A stretch of 64,000 nucleotides of DNA from Pontibacter sp. SGAir0037 (GTDB lineage: Bacteria > Bacteroidota > Bacteroidia > Cytophagales > Hymenobacteraceae). Of the stretch, positions 7,921-17,885 are shown in pieces. Each line of letters begins with the position of its first letter. Within the stretch, counting starts at the first letter, position 1. The stretch is from positions 1,054,001 through 1,118,000 of the forward strand of contig NZ_CP028092.1 in NCBI RefSeq assembly GCF_005491705.1. Direction: 5' to 3'. The notes below the pieces were generated by a model. The model did not search any database, was not told the origin of the DNA, and was given only the letters and a program-made list of their open reading frames with translations. Made by a program: the position numbers and the translations under genes.

Positions 7921-8853
7921 TCATTTTAATGCTGCTACTATGTGGCGGGTGTTGTAACGAACCATGCCTGCATAAGTACCTTCCGGTGTTCCTTCCGCTC
8001 CCAGGGCATCGGAGTAAAGTGTGCCGCCAATGCGTAGCTGATGCCCTCGCTGGCGACTGCCTGCTATAACGGCTTCGATGGCTCTGGGCGAAACAGAAGA
8101 TTCCACAAAGACAGCCTTTATCTTCTTTTCAACTATAAAGTTTACCAGCGACGAGACATCCTGCAGCCCGAACTCCGAAACGGTGGAAATGCCCTGCAGC
8201 CCGCGCACCTCAATGTTGTATCTGTCGCCGAAATAACCGAAGGCATCGTGCGCCGTGATCAGGATACGCTGCTGTTCCGGAATAGAGGCGATTGCCTGCT
8301 GTACTTCTGCATCCAGGCCATTGAGCAGGAGCAGGTAATCGTCTGTGTTCTGCTGGTATAGTTTAGCATGCTGCGGATCTTTTTTCTGCAGCTCCTGGCT
8401 TACATGTCGGACAACCTGTTTCCAGAGCGACACATCGAACCAGACGTGCGGGTCGTGGCTGTCCTGGAACTGCGGCGACTTTCGCAGCTCGGTTTCATGA
8501 ATACCATCGGTGGCCGCTACAACGGTTTTAAAGCGGTTCAGCTTCTGCAGCACTTCTCCCATTTTACCTTCCAGGTGCAGCCCGTTATAAATAATGATGT
8601 CAGCTGCTGTTAAGCGGTTCAGATCGCCCTGCGTGGCTTTGTAAAGGTGTGGGTCTACGCCACTCCCCATAATGGCTCTTACATCGGCTACATCGCCCAC
8701 AATGTTCTGAACAGCATCCTGGAGTATACCTGTTGTGGTAACCACCTGCATGCGCTGCCCCTGTGGTAGCTGGCCTTTTGTATCTACCTGTTTGCAGCCG
8801 GCATACAGGATGCACAGCAGGAACAGCAGTAGGGTAGAGTAGAGCAGTTTCAT
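7921..8853 (-). CDS. Metal ABC transporter substrate-binding lipoprotein (TroA/ZnuA/YtgA-like)
   Basis: This is the extracytoplasmic metal-binding component. The ATG at 8851-8853 gives a 310-residue protein with a lipoprotein signal ending in LYAGC. Conserved cluster A-I residues are visible: the first His in GVDPHLYKATQGD, the second in SHDPHVWFD, the acidic ligand in VFVESSVSPRAIEAV and the last Asp in LYSDALG. A longer version starting at 8907 would overlap the regulator gene and spoil the signal peptide. It lies between the DtxR-type regulator and the ATPase with gaps of about 10 bases. There is no long His-rich loop of the kind that marks many zinc-specific ZnuA proteins, so manganese or iron is favoured. 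Confidence 0.93.
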   Translation of the reverse strand: MKLLYSTLLLFLLCILYAGCKQVDTKGQLPQGQRMQVVTTTGILQDAVQNIVGDVADVRAIMGSGVDPHLYKATQGDLNRLTAADIIIYNGLHLEGKMGEVLQKLNRFKTVVAATDGIHETELRKSPQFQDSHDPHVWFDVSLWKQVVRHVSQELQKKDPQHAKLYQQNTDDYLLLLNGLDAEVQQAIASIPEQQRILITAHDAFGYFGDRYNIEVRGLQGISTVSEFGLQDVSSLVNFIVEKKIKAVFVESSVSPRAIEAVIAGSRQRGHQLRIGGTLYSDALGAEGTPEGTYAGMVRYNTRHIVAALK

Positions 8854-8863
8854 AGGAGAAGTA

Positions 8864-9520
8864 TCAGGCAGAAAGGAATATGTTTTTGGAAATTTCACTT
8901 GATACAACCAAGTTCTTTTTGTTTTCTATATTGATTTCCAAAGAATTGTCGTATTGTATTTTGTCTATTACTTTAATCTTTGCTCCCAGAAATATCCCCA
9001 TTTTATCCAGGTATTGCAGGAAAAGCGGCTGCGAGTCATTTACGCCTACTACAATACCCGCGTCGCTTACGTCCATCTCACACAGGAGCTTCTGCTGTTT
9101 CAGGTTCATTTCGCCCGATTCTGAAGGAATCGGGTCGCCGTGCGGGTCGAACTTTGGGTAGCCCAGAAATTCGTCCAGGCGCTTGATCAGCAGGTCTGAG
9201 TTGATATGTTCCAGTTCTTCAGCCACCTCGTGCACCTCGTCCCAGTTAAACTTCAGCTTTTCCACCAGGAAAACCTCCCATAGCCGATGCTTCCGGATGA
9301 TCTGCAAGGCCACCCGTTCGCCCTCCTCTGTCAGCGATACGCCTTTGTACTTCACATAATGCACCAGGCTCTTTGCACTCAGCTTGCGCAGCATATCTGT
9401 GACAGAGGCTGCCTTGGTTTCAAGCGCTTCGGCAATGGCATTGGTGTTCACCTCCTGCGTTCCGCTGGCAGAAAGCTTATAAATGGCTTTTATATAGTTC
9501 TCTTCTGTAAAACTGTGCAC
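8864..9520 (-). CDS. mntR: DtxR/MntR family metal-dependent transcriptional regulator
   Basis: The 218-residue protein has the complete DtxR layout. A winged helix-turn-helix fills residues 1-65 (FTEENYIKAIYKLS, TNAIAEALETKAASVTDMLRKL). The metal-binding/dimerisation domain at 66-140 includes RKHRLWEVFLVEKL, DEVHEVAEELEH and FDPHGDPIP. An SH3-like FeoA domain follows at about 148-218. It is the first gene of the metal-uptake operon and stops 10 bases before the binding lipoprotein, so it probably autoregulates the operon in response to manganese or iron. A second, partial DtxR unit is fused to a permease in the same operon. The symbol follows the usual name for this subgroup; metal specificity has not been shown. 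Confidence 0.92.
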   Translation of the reverse strand: MHSFTEENYIKAIYKLSASGTQEVNTNAIAEALETKAASVTDMLRKLSAKSLVHYVKYKGVSLTEEGERVALQIIRKHRLWEVFLVEKLKFNWDEVHEVAEELEHINSDLLIKRLDEFLGYPKFDPHGDPIPSESGEMNLKQQKLLCEMDVSDAGIVVGVNDSQPLFLQYLDKMGIFLGAKIKVIDKIQYDNSLEINIENKKNLVVSSEISKNIFLSA

Positions 9521-9530
9521 CTTATTTAAA

Positions 9531-9687
9531 TTTGAAAATTTGGAAATTTGAAGATTTGGAAATCAAGAGTAAATATGCATTACCTCGTATGTACGGACTT
9601 ATTTATAGTTTGAAAAGGAATGCTAATACTAACTGATCTTAACGTATGACATACTCAGCATCTTCAAATCTTCAAATCTCCAAATCA
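9531..9687. repeat. Inverted pair of degenerate 8-base tandem repeats (TTTGAAGA words)
   Basis: Arm one (9531-9564) is a run of drifting octamers such as TTGGAAAT and TTGAAGAT. Arm two (9661-9687) is the opposite-strand version (CTTCAAAT repeated). About 26 bases pair with four mismatches across a 97-base spacer. The element lies between fabH and the start of the metal-uptake operon, in the place where that operon's promoter must be. The same word recurs at 30.7-30.9 kb. Confidence 0.75.
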
Positions 9688-9693
9688 TTAAAA

Positions 9694-10692
9694 CTACCAC
9701 CTGATTAAAGCGGAAGCCCAGGTAAAACCGCTGCCAAAGGCTGCCAGGCAAACAAGGTCGCCGCTTTTAATACGGCCTTCTTCTACAGCTTCGCTCAAGG
9801 CAATGGGAACAGAGGCAGCCGTGGTGTTTCCGTATTTCTGAATATTGCTCATAACCTTTTCTTCCGGCAGGCCCATCTTTTGCTGGATAAAGCTTGTGAT
9901 CCGAAGGTTAGCCTGATGCGGCACAAGCATATCAATATCAGATGCTTTATAGCCATTCTTTTGAAGTGCTTCTTCAATCACTTCAGGAAAGCGGGTAACC
10001 GCATGTTTGAACACCAGGTTGCCGTTCATGTAAGGATAAATGGTGCCTTCATCGATCATGGCATGCGTAAGGCGCTCTTTCTTGTTGCTGTCCGGAGCCA
10101 GTACTGCCAACTCTTCGGCATGTTCCCCATCCGCATGAAGGTGAGTAGAAAGAATGCCTTGTTCGTTGCTGTCAGCTGGCGTAAGCACCACAGCACCGGC
10201 ACCGTCGCCAAAAATAACCGATACGGCACGGCCCCGGGTAGAAAAGTCAAGCCCGCTGGAGTGTATTTCGGAGCCCACAACCAGCACATTGTTGTACATG
10301 CCTGTTTTGATAAACTGATCGCCTACCGAAAGCGCGTAGATAAAGCCGGAGCATTGGTTCCGGATATCCAGTGCAGGAATCTCCTTTAAGCCCAGTTCGC
10401 GCTGCAAGAGCACGCCAGAGCCCGGGAAAATGTAGTCAGGGCTAAGTGTGGCAAAAACGATCAGATCAAGGTCAGAAGCCTCCAGGTTCGCTGCTGCTAA
10501 TGCTTTGCGTGCCGCCTTGGCACCCATATTGGCTGTTGTGTCAACGCCTTCTTCAAAATAATGTCTTTCTTTGATGCCTGTTCTTTCCTGGATCCATTCA
10601 TCGGTGGTATCCATTATTTTCTCCAGGTCTTTATTGGTAACTACTTGCTCAGGTACATAATGTCCTACACCTGCTATTTTCGAATTGCGCAT
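9694..10692 (-). CDS. fabH: 3-oxoacyl-[acyl-carrier-protein] synthase III
   Basis: KAS III starts type II fatty acid synthesis by condensing an acyl-CoA with malonyl-ACP. The 332-residue protein has the full catalytic triad: Cys114 in DIRNQCSGFIYAL, His259 in VPHQANLRI and Asn289 in KYGNTTAASVP, plus the GFGSGF-like C-terminal loop (AAFGSGFTWASAL). The N-terminal CoA-binding segment TTDEWIQERTGIKERHY is typical. The ATG at 10690-10692 fits the family start. A minus-strand TATATTTG element at 10712-10719 lies 20 bases upstream and probably is its promoter. It is monocistronic in appearance: the gene downstream is the metal regulator, and plsX/rpmF, common partners elsewhere, are not adjacent. 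FabH paralogues with other chain preferences exist in this phylum, so the primer is not assigned. Confidence 0.95.
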   Translation of the reverse strand: MRNSKIAGVGHYVPEQVVTNKDLEKIMDTTDEWIQERTGIKERHYFEEGVDTTANMGAKAARKALAAANLEASDLDLIVFATLSPDYIFPGSGVLLQRELGLKEIPALDIRNQCSGFIYALSVGDQFIKTGMYNNVLVVGSEIHSSGLDFSTRGRAVSVIFGDGAGAVVLTPADSNEQGILSTHLHADGEHAEELAVLAPDSNKKERLTHAMIDEGTIYPYMNGNLVFKHAVTRFPEVIEEALQKNGYKASDIDMLVPHQANLRITSFIQQKMGLPEEKVMSNIQKYGNTTAASVPIALSEAVEEGRIKSGDLVCLAAFGSGFTWASALIRW

Positions 10693-10711
10693 AAGTTGTT
10701 GAGTTATGGTC

Positions 10712-10719
10712 CAAATATA
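10712..10719 (-). promoter_or_regulatory. Probable fabH promoter -7 element
   Basis: The complement TATATTTG matches the Bacteroidota consensus TAnnTTTG, 20 bases upstream of the fabH ATG. No convincing -33 TTTG is present. Confidence 0.45.
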
Positions 10720-10766
10720 CTCTTATTTAATGAATTTAGATTTGTCTAAAAATATTTTTATGAATT

Positions 10767-11894
10767 TTATTTAAGTAAAGGTGCTATGGCTTTCAGCAGC
10801 TTTTCTTCTTCCTGCTGCCAGAAAACCTCTTCGGGTATGCCATTTTTATAAAAGCTGCTTTGCATCAGTTGCAGCAGCAGACCTTCTGCTTCCGCAGCCC
10901 TGAAATCTATTGCCAACCCCGCGTTATAACGTTCTACTAAAGCTTGCCAGTAAGGGTTGGCTTGTATAAGAAAGGGAAGTGCATGTGCAGCGTATTCATA
11001 GATTTTGGTGGGGATGCAGCGAAAGGTGCTCTCGTTGGGCCTGTAAGGCAGAAGCCCCAGGTCGGCCATGCGAATCTGCTCGATGATCTGCGAATGCGGC
11101 ACCAGTCTGTTGCCGCCAATCAACGTGATGTAAGGCTTGTTCTGTATGGCAAGCTGTAGTTTGTGGTAGGTTTCCTGCCGGGCACAGTAACCTATTATGG
11201 TAAGGTGTATATTCCGTTTCGTTTGCCAGAGCATATCGGCCAGTGCGACAGCTTCAAAAATGCCATACACTTCTGAGATAGTGCCGGTATAGAGAAGCTT
11301 TAGTGTGTCCTGGGGGAGTAGCACCGGTGTAGCAGGAGTGTGGTAGCCTTTGTCGGGCTGGTATTTGTTTTCGAGTACTGTAAAGCGGTTACTTAAAAAA
11401 GGAAGTTCCTGCACATAGCTTCTTTCTGCCACCAGAAAATGAGAAACGGCCGGTGCTGTTAATTGCTCTGCCTGCTCTACCCCGAAGGCCAGCAACTGCT
11501 TTATGCTACCGCTGTAGATGTGCTGGGTACGAAGATTCAGGGCATAGTTTTCCCGGATGTCATACACCATGCGGCAATTATGAAATTTGCAATAGGTGTA
11601 GCTAACCAACAGTAATTCATGGGTGCTAACTATGATAAGTTGAGGCTTTACTTGAAGTAAGAATCTGAAGAATTTTATTTGTGCGGCGGCTCTTCCCAAA
11701 CTTAGTCTTTTAAATGAGAAGATGGGATGTAAAAAAATGCCCGGTGGCAATTGCTCTGGAGCCGGTGCCTGATAGGCTGCAATATGTACGTTTGCACCTT
11801 CCAGTTTGTTAAGCGATAAAGCCAGTTTCTCATAAAGCCGTGTGTCGTTCACGGGCTTTAGTAAAGATGTAATAACTATTCTCTTTTCAGACAT
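10767..11894 (-). CDS. Glycosyltransferase, GT-B fold (family 4-like)
   Basis: The 375-residue protein has the two-domain GT-B pattern. The N-terminal half (VITSLLKPVNDTRLYEKLALSL) is the acceptor domain. The C-terminal half shows KLLYTGTISEVYGIFEAVALA, HLTIIGYC and the nucleotide-sugar-binding region near RMADLGLLPYRPNESTFRCIPTKIYEYAAHALPFL, where the Glu of the EX7E-like motif would lie. It probably transfers a sugar to a cell-surface glycan or lipid in the cytoplasm. No polysaccharide cluster surrounds it: fabH lies downstream on the same strand and dapD diverges upstream. Donor and acceptor cannot be inferred from the sequence. Confidence 0.8.
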   Translation of the reverse strand: MSEKRIVITSLLKPVNDTRLYEKLALSLNKLEGANVHIAAYQAPAPEQLPPGIFLHPIFSFKRLSLGRAAAQIKFFRFLLQVKPQLIIVSTHELLLVSYTYCKFHNCRMVYDIRENYALNLRTQHIYSGSIKQLLAFGVEQAEQLTAPAVSHFLVAERSYVQELPFLSNRFTVLENKYQPDKGYHTPATPVLLPQDTLKLLYTGTISEVYGIFEAVALADMLWQTKRNIHLTIIGYCARQETYHKLQLAIQNKPYITLIGGNRLVPHSQIIEQIRMADLGLLPYRPNESTFRCIPTKIYEYAAHALPFLIQANPYWQALVERYNAGLAIDFRAAEAEGLLLQLMQSSFYKNGIPEEVFWQQEEEKLLKAIAPLLK

Positions 11895-11907
11895 CGGCTA
11901 AATTTAA

Positions 11908-11915
11908 TACTTTTG
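11908..11915 (+). promoter_or_regulatory. Probable dapD promoter -7 element
   Basis: TACTTTTG matches TAnnTTTG and lies 29 bases upstream of the dapD ATG in the 50-base divergent gap with the glycosyltransferase gene. A -33 element is not obvious. Confidence 0.45.
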
Positions 11916-11944
11916 TGCATTAATTATAACGAACAGACATTTAC

Positions 11945-12757
11945 ATGGCGCTTCAACAAATAATAGAAGAGGCCTGGGAAAACCGGGCATTACTACAAGA
12001 GCAGTCTACTATAGAGGCTATCCGTGCCGTTATAGAAGAACTGGATAAAGGCCGTTTACGCGTGGCTGAACCTGCAGGCGACGACTGGCAGGTAAACGAG
12101 TGGGTAAAGAAAGCGGTGTTGCTTTACTTCCCTATCCAGACCATGCAAACCATAGAGGTAGGTCCTTTTGAGTTTCATGATAAGATGGCGCTTAAAACAA
12201 ACTATGCGCAACTTGGTGTGCGTGTAGTACCTCACGCTGTTGCCCGTTATGGTGCTTTCCTGGCAAAAGGTGTTATCATGATGCCTTCTTATGTAAACAT
12301 TGGTGCTTACGTGGACGAAGGCACAATGGTGGATACATGGGCTACGGTAGGTAGCTGTGCTCAGATTGGTAAAAATGTACACCTGAGCGGTGGTGTTGGC
12401 ATTGGTGGTGTATTGGAGCCGGTACAAGCTGCGCCGGTTATAGTTGGCGACAATGCCTTTATCGGATCCAGAAGTATACTGGTGGAAGGGTGCCGCATTG
12501 GAAATGAGGCTGTGATTGGTGCCGGCGTAACAATTACAGGAAGCTCTAAGATTATTGATGTAACCGGCGATGAGCCGAAAGAATACAGAGGTTATGTGCC
12601 TCCCCGCTCTGTGGTTATTCCTGGTTCTTATACCAAGAAGTTTCCTGCTGGTGATTTCCAGGTACCTTGTGCCCTTATTATTGGACAACGCAAAGCCAGC
12701 ACAGACCTGAAAACATCTTTGAACGACGTTCTGCGCGACCATGCAGTAGCAGTTTAA
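11945..12757 (+). CDS. dapD: 2,3,4,5-tetrahydropyridine-2,6-dicarboxylate N-succinyltransferase
   Basis: DapD catalyses the succinyl-CoA-dependent step of the lysine/diaminopimelate pathway and so supplies both protein and peptidoglycan synthesis. The 270-residue length is normal. A short N-terminal helical domain is followed by a left-handed parallel beta-helix of hexapeptide repeats from about residue 105 (GVIMMPSYVNIGAYVDEGTM, VDTWATVGSCAQIG, GGVGIGGVLEPVQAAPVIVG, GSRSILVEGCRIG), and the C-terminal coenzyme-binding region contains VVIPGSYTKKF. The gene is transcribed alone and converges on the 3-hydroxyacyl-CoA dehydrogenase gene across a repeat hairpin. Identification is secure. Confidence 0.96.
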   Translation: MALQQIIEEAWENRALLQEQSTIEAIRAVIEELDKGRLRVAEPAGDDWQVNEWVKKAVLLYFPIQTMQTIEVGPFEFHDKMALKTNYAQLGVRVVPHAVARYGAFLAKGVIMMPSYVNIGAYVDEGTMVDTWATVGSCAQIGKNVHLSGGVGIGGVLEPVQAAPVIVGDNAFIGSRSILVEGCRIGNEAVIGAGVTITGSSKIIDVTGDEPKEYRGYVPPRSVVIPGSYTKKFPAGDFQVPCALIIGQRKASTDLKTSLNDVLRDHAVAV

Positions 12758-12760
12758 AGG

Positions 12761-12840
12761 AGTTATAGAGTTAGAAAGTTAGAGAGTTAAACTTGATGAA
12801 AAACAAACTCTAACTTTCTAACTTTTCAACTTTCAACTCT
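12761..12840. repeat. Inverted pair of degenerate 8-base tandem repeats (AAGTTAGA words)
   Basis: Arm one (12761-12792) repeats GTTAGAAA-like octamers. Arm two (12806-12840) repeats ACTTTCTA-like octamers. AGTTAGAAAGTTAGAG is matched exactly in inverted orientation, so a strong hairpin with a short loop is possible. It fills the space between the convergent dapD and 3-hydroxyacyl-CoA dehydrogenase genes and may act as a terminator in both directions. Confidence 0.75.
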
Positions 12841-12847
12841 TCCCTCT

Positions 12848-13741
12848 TTAGCTCTTTTTAAACCTGTCGGCTACCACAAGGTCTTTGGTGCCGTGTGTCC
12901 AGGAGTAGAAACCCTGGCCGGATTTAACACCTTTGTGGCCTGCCTGTACCATGTTTACCAGCAGTGGACAGGGGGCATACTTCGGATTGCCGAAACCATC
13001 GTGCAACACATGCAGAATAGACAGGCAAACATCCAGGCCGATAAAATCGGCTAACTGCAAAGGCCCCATCGGGTGAGCCATCCCCAGCTTCATAATAGTG
13101 TCTATCTCTTCAACTCCTGCCACACCTTCATAAAGGCTGTAGATAGCCTCGTTGATCATTGGCATCAGGATACGATTGGCAACAAAGCCAGGGTAATCGT
13201 TACACTCGGTTGGAGTTTTACCTAACTGCTTAGATATTTCCATAATTTCAGTTGTAACAGCATCAGAAGTGGAGTAGCCCCTGATAATCTCAACCAGCTT
13301 CATAACCGGCACCGGGTTCATAAAGTGCATGCCGATTACTTTGTCAGGCCGGTCGGTTACAGATGCTATTCTGGTAATGGAAATGGAAGAAGTGTTGGAA
13401 GCTAGTATCGCCTCCGGCTTTGTAAAAGCAGCCAGGTCTTTAAAAATCTTAAGTTTCATGTCTACATTCTCCGTAGCGGCTTCTACTACCAGATCAGCAT
13501 CTCTTACACCTTCCTCCAGCGAAGTATAGGTTTTGATATGGGCAAGGGTCTGCTCTTTTTGTTCTTCTGTCAGGTTTCCCTTTGCAATAATTCGATCAAG
13601 GTTTTTTGTAATGGTGGCCACTCCTTTTTGTAGAGCCTCCTCAGAAACATCGACCAGTGCCACAGGGAATCCGTTTTGCGCAAAAACATGTGCAATGCCA
13701 TTTCCCATTGTGCCTGAGCCAATTACAGCTATGTTCTTCAT
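12848..13741 (-). CDS. 3-hydroxyacyl-CoA (3-hydroxybutyryl-CoA) dehydrogenase
   Basis: The 297-residue enzyme interconverts 3-hydroxyacyl-CoA and 3-oxoacyl-CoA with NAD(H). The Rossmann fingerprint GSGTMGNGIAHVFAQNG occupies residues 8-24. The catalytic His lies in VIGMHFMNPVPVMKLVEI, preceded by ASNTSSISIT, and the C-terminal dimerisation domain has YPGFVANRILMPMINEA and GVKSGQGFYSW. Length and motifs fit the short, single-function clostridial Hbd/PaaH type rather than FadB. No thiolase or crotonase gene is adjacent, so it may serve fatty acid or amino acid breakdown, or butyrate/PHB metabolism; the choice is open. Confidence 0.93.
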   Translation of the reverse strand: MKNIAVIGSGTMGNGIAHVFAQNGFPVALVDVSEEALQKGVATITKNLDRIIAKGNLTEEQKEQTLAHIKTYTSLEEGVRDADLVVEAATENVDMKLKIFKDLAAFTKPEAILASNTSSISITRIASVTDRPDKVIGMHFMNPVPVMKLVEIIRGYSTSDAVTTEIMEISKQLGKTPTECNDYPGFVANRILMPMINEAIYSLYEGVAGVEEIDTIMKLGMAHPMGPLQLADFIGLDVCLSILHVLHDGFGNPKYAPCPLLVNMVQAGHKGVKSGQGFYSWTHGTKDLVVADRFKKS

Positions 13742-14177
13742 AGTGGATTAAGCGTAAATTTTTTGTTCAAGTATTACAAAGCTATAAGAATTTAGGGGTA
13801 ATCACGGCTAACATAAATCTTAAGTTTAAAAAGTACAATATTGTGCTGGTGATAAGTTTTTATTGAATGGCTGTATTAAAAGCTTTTAATGCTTTTGCAG
13901 CAGGTAAAATTATGCAGCACCAGAATATGGTCCGCAACAGAAATGATGCTGTAAATCAGGTAGGTGTACCCTTATGCAGGATACTGGTCAGATTTGCCTA
14001 AGAAGTAACAATTGATTAATATATTTAAAAAAATGCTTTTTAGTAAATCTTTTATCAAAGCCTTTCGTAAAAACAAACCAAAATAATACAACTACATGAG
14101 TGTTCTGACCCTTTCAGAAATATGACTGATAGTTTACATGATTGTAGTTACATGTAAAACAAAACATAAAAATAACT
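13742..14177. other. 436-base region with no confident gene
   Basis: The region is A+T-rich and lies upstream of the first lmo0937 gene. A 44-codon open frame (13867-14001, starting MAVLKAFNAFAAG) is present, but it has no recognisable motif or ribosome-binding site. No terminator, tRNA or repeat was recognised. Confidence 0.5.
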
Positions 14178-14330
14178 ATGGGAAATTTATTGTATATAAT
14201 AGCAGTAGTACTTGTCATTTTTTGGCTTATCGGTTTCTTAGGATTTCCTAGTGCTGTAGGCGGTATTATTCACGTGCTACTAGTATTAGCCGTAATAGCA
14301 GTTCTGTTACGCCTGATACGTGGGGTTTAA
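14178..14330 (+). CDS. lmo0937 family small membrane protein, copy 1
   Basis: A 50-residue protein, almost all membrane: MGNLLYIIAVVLVIFWLIGF, a short turn with FPSAVGG, a second helix, and a positively charged end (LRLIRGV). This is the layout and wording of the lmo0937 family of stress-associated small membrane proteins, whose biochemical role is unknown. A near-identical second copy follows 64 bases downstream, so the pair arose by tandem duplication. The start is fixed by the conserved MGNLLY sequence shared by both copies. The hairpin terminator after copy 2 suggests that the two are cotranscribed. Confidence 0.88.
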   Translation: MGNLLYIIAVVLVIFWLIGFLGFPSAVGGIIHVLLVLAVIAVLLRLIRGV

Positions 14331-14394
14331 CCATTTGAGTTAAACATCGTTAAGAGTATTAAATATTTATGTTTAAAGATAATCAAATAAAACT

Positions 14395-14544
14395 ATGGGA
14401 AATTTATTGTATATAATAGCTGTGGTGCTAGTCATATTTTGGCTGATCGGATTCATCGGTTTTCCTGATGCCGTAGGTGGATTGATTCACATCCTTCTAG
14501 TTATTGCCGTAATCGTGGTGCTGTTACGCCTGATACGGGGCTAA
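14395..14544 (+). CDS. lmo0937 family small membrane protein, copy 2
   Basis: This 49-residue protein differs from the upstream copy at only a few positions (for example GFPDAVGGLIHI for GFPSAVGGIIHV), with two membrane helices and an Arg-containing tail LRLIRG. Protein conservation with diverged third codon positions points to both copies being maintained. A strong hairpin terminator follows within 20 bases. Orientation in the membrane and function are unknown. Confidence 0.88.
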   Translation: MGNLLYIIAVVLVIFWLIGFIGFPDAVGGLIHILLVIAVIVVLLRLIRG

Positions 14545-14562
14545 CACTGGTACATACACATA

Positions 14563-14600
14563 AAAAGGGCTGCTATACGAGGTATAGCAGCCCTTTTCTT
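14563..14600 (+). terminator. Strong intrinsic terminator after the lmo0937 pair
   Basis: Arms 14563-14578 and 14582-14597 pair over 16 bp with a three-base loop. The stem centre is GGGCTGCTATAC and a T-rich tail follows. The A-rich 5' side also lets it serve the convergent barrel-protein gene on the minus strand, which ends at 14616. Confidence 0.9.
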
Positions 14601-14615
14601 TTTACATATTTTTGT

Positions 14616-15380
14616 TTACTCAACTCCCCGGCCCAGAGGAATATTAAAGCCAAACCTGATAACCGGATTTGAATAAGGCGTGTAGGGGCTGTTGCTCAGG
14701 TTATACAGAAAATAAAGGTCTGCTGATGCACCACGACCGCCCAGGCGCTGCCTGTAGCCTAAGCCAAGCAGAGGAGTGTCTTCTGTACGTCTGGACGAAA
14801 GTATATTGCCAAAACTATCCTGCTCTTTTAGTTGCAGGCTAAGGATCTCGTACTCGCCATGTGCCAGAATGCGGCCCCCTAAAAAGCTTTCTTCGAGGTT
14901 AAGAAACTCCTGCTGCACAAAAAACTTAACGCCATAGTTCTGCATACTTACTCTGCCTGCTGGCCTGCCTGTATAGTAGTCTTCCAGCCTGATGCTCTGG
15001 TATTGGTAAACCAAACCACCTCCAAACCAGAACTTATCAGTAGCCATATATCCCAGAATAGGCGAGAGCGAAATATTGGTATAGTAGCCAAATTGCAAGC
15101 CAAATCCGCCACCAGTATAAAGCCTGTCCATCAGGGTAGGCCTTTCTTCAGCACCGGCAGTCTGCTCCACTGGAGCCGCCACAGGCGGAGGCGTCTGTAC
15201 AGGTGGTATCGGGCGGGTCTGTTGTGGTGTCCGCTCTACCGGAACAGGAGTAGGGCCCGTTGGAAGCTCAGTTTTTCTGCGTACAGTATCCGGCTGCGTT
15301 TGCGCCTGTGCGGTAAAGCCAAGTGCTAAAAACAAAAGCAAAGCCGCTAACCTGCCTGTTGTGCAAAAATATTGTTGCAT
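14616..15380 (-). CDS. Outer-membrane beta-barrel-like protein with proline-rich N-terminal linker
   Basis: The 254-residue protein starts with a signal peptide (MQQYFCTTGRLAALLLFLAL, cleavage near AQAQ). About residues 35-75 are rich in Pro and Thr (PTGPTPVPVERTPQQTRPIP). The remainder alternates aromatic and glycine residues in strand-like segments (GGFGLQFGYYTNISLSPILG, FWFGGGLVYQYQ, FNIPLGRG at the end) as in small outer-membrane barrels. No named family is recognised. The proline-rich part probably spans or contacts the cell wall. It is a single gene between a terminator and the ABC-F gene on the same strand, 35 bases downstream of the latter. Confidence 0.75.
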   Translation of the reverse strand: MQQYFCTTGRLAALLLFLALGFTAQAQTQPDTVRRKTELPTGPTPVPVERTPQQTRPIPPVQTPPPVAAPVEQTAGAEERPTLMDRLYTGGGFGLQFGYYTNISLSPILGYMATDKFWFGGGLVYQYQSIRLEDYYTGRPAGRVSMQNYGVKFFVQQEFLNLEESFLGGRILAHGEYEILSLQLKEQDSFGNILSSRRTEDTPLLGLGYRQRLGGRGASADLYFLYNLSNSPYTPYSNPVIRFGFNIPLGRGVE

Positions 15381-15415
15381 GTTTACGTTTCTATGTTGGT
15401 TATACCCCTGTAACG

Positions 15416-17374
<1,959 letters not shown>

Positions 17375-17848
17375 ATGGCATCTGGAAAAGTATCATACCA
17401 AATGATTTCTTTAAAATATGGAATCTATGTAGGTATCGCTCACATCCTCTTCTTTTTACTGATGGGGGTGCTGGGACTGCATGATTATGTTGAGTTTTCG
17501 TTTATAAGCGCCCTGTTTGTAATTGTAGGTATATGCCTGGCCATTGCCAGCTATAAACGTGTAAGGGGCGGCATGCTGAACTATCTGCACGGGTTGGCAA
17601 TAGGGGCAACGGTAGGAGTAGTTTCTTCTACATTATTAGCACTATTTATGGTAATTTATATCACTGCCTTCGATGCAAGTTACCTGAACAACCTGCAGGC
17701 AAGCGCTTTGTTCCCTCAAAGTCTGTCGCTGCTGTCTTTGTTTGTGCTCACCATTATTTATGGCTTAATTCCTGGCTTCCTGATCGGGTTTATTGCCATG
17801 CAATGGTATAAACGCCCGGATCATACGATGTCGGAGCGTGTACGATAA
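17375..17848 (+). CDS. DUF4199 domain membrane protein, copy 1
   Basis: The 157-residue protein has four hydrophobic helices with the spacing of the DUF4199 family, which is common in Bacteroidota. Family hallmarks are LKYGIYVGIAHILFFLLM near the N-terminus, IASYKRVRGGMLNYLHGLAIGATVGVVSS in the middle and PGFLIGFIAMQWYKR at the end. Function is not known for the family. It is followed after 37 bases by a paralogue with the same layout (MQWYKR versus MQWFKK at the C-terminus), so the two form a duplicated pair and probably an operon that ends in the terminator at 18361-18400. Confidence 0.85.
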   Translation: MASGKVSYQMISLKYGIYVGIAHILFFLLMGVLGLHDYVEFSFISALFVIVGICLAIASYKRVRGGMLNYLHGLAIGATVGVVSSTLLALFMVIYITAFDASYLNNLQASALFPQSLSLLSLFVLTIIYGLIPGFLIGFIAMQWYKRPDHTMSERVR

Positions 17849-17885
17849 AATATCCAGCTAATCAAGAAAACACACACCCTGAACT

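Noticed and set aside
13867-14001. 44-codon open frame upstream of the lmo0937 genes
   Set aside because: No ribosome-binding site, motif or terminator support; not counted as a gene.
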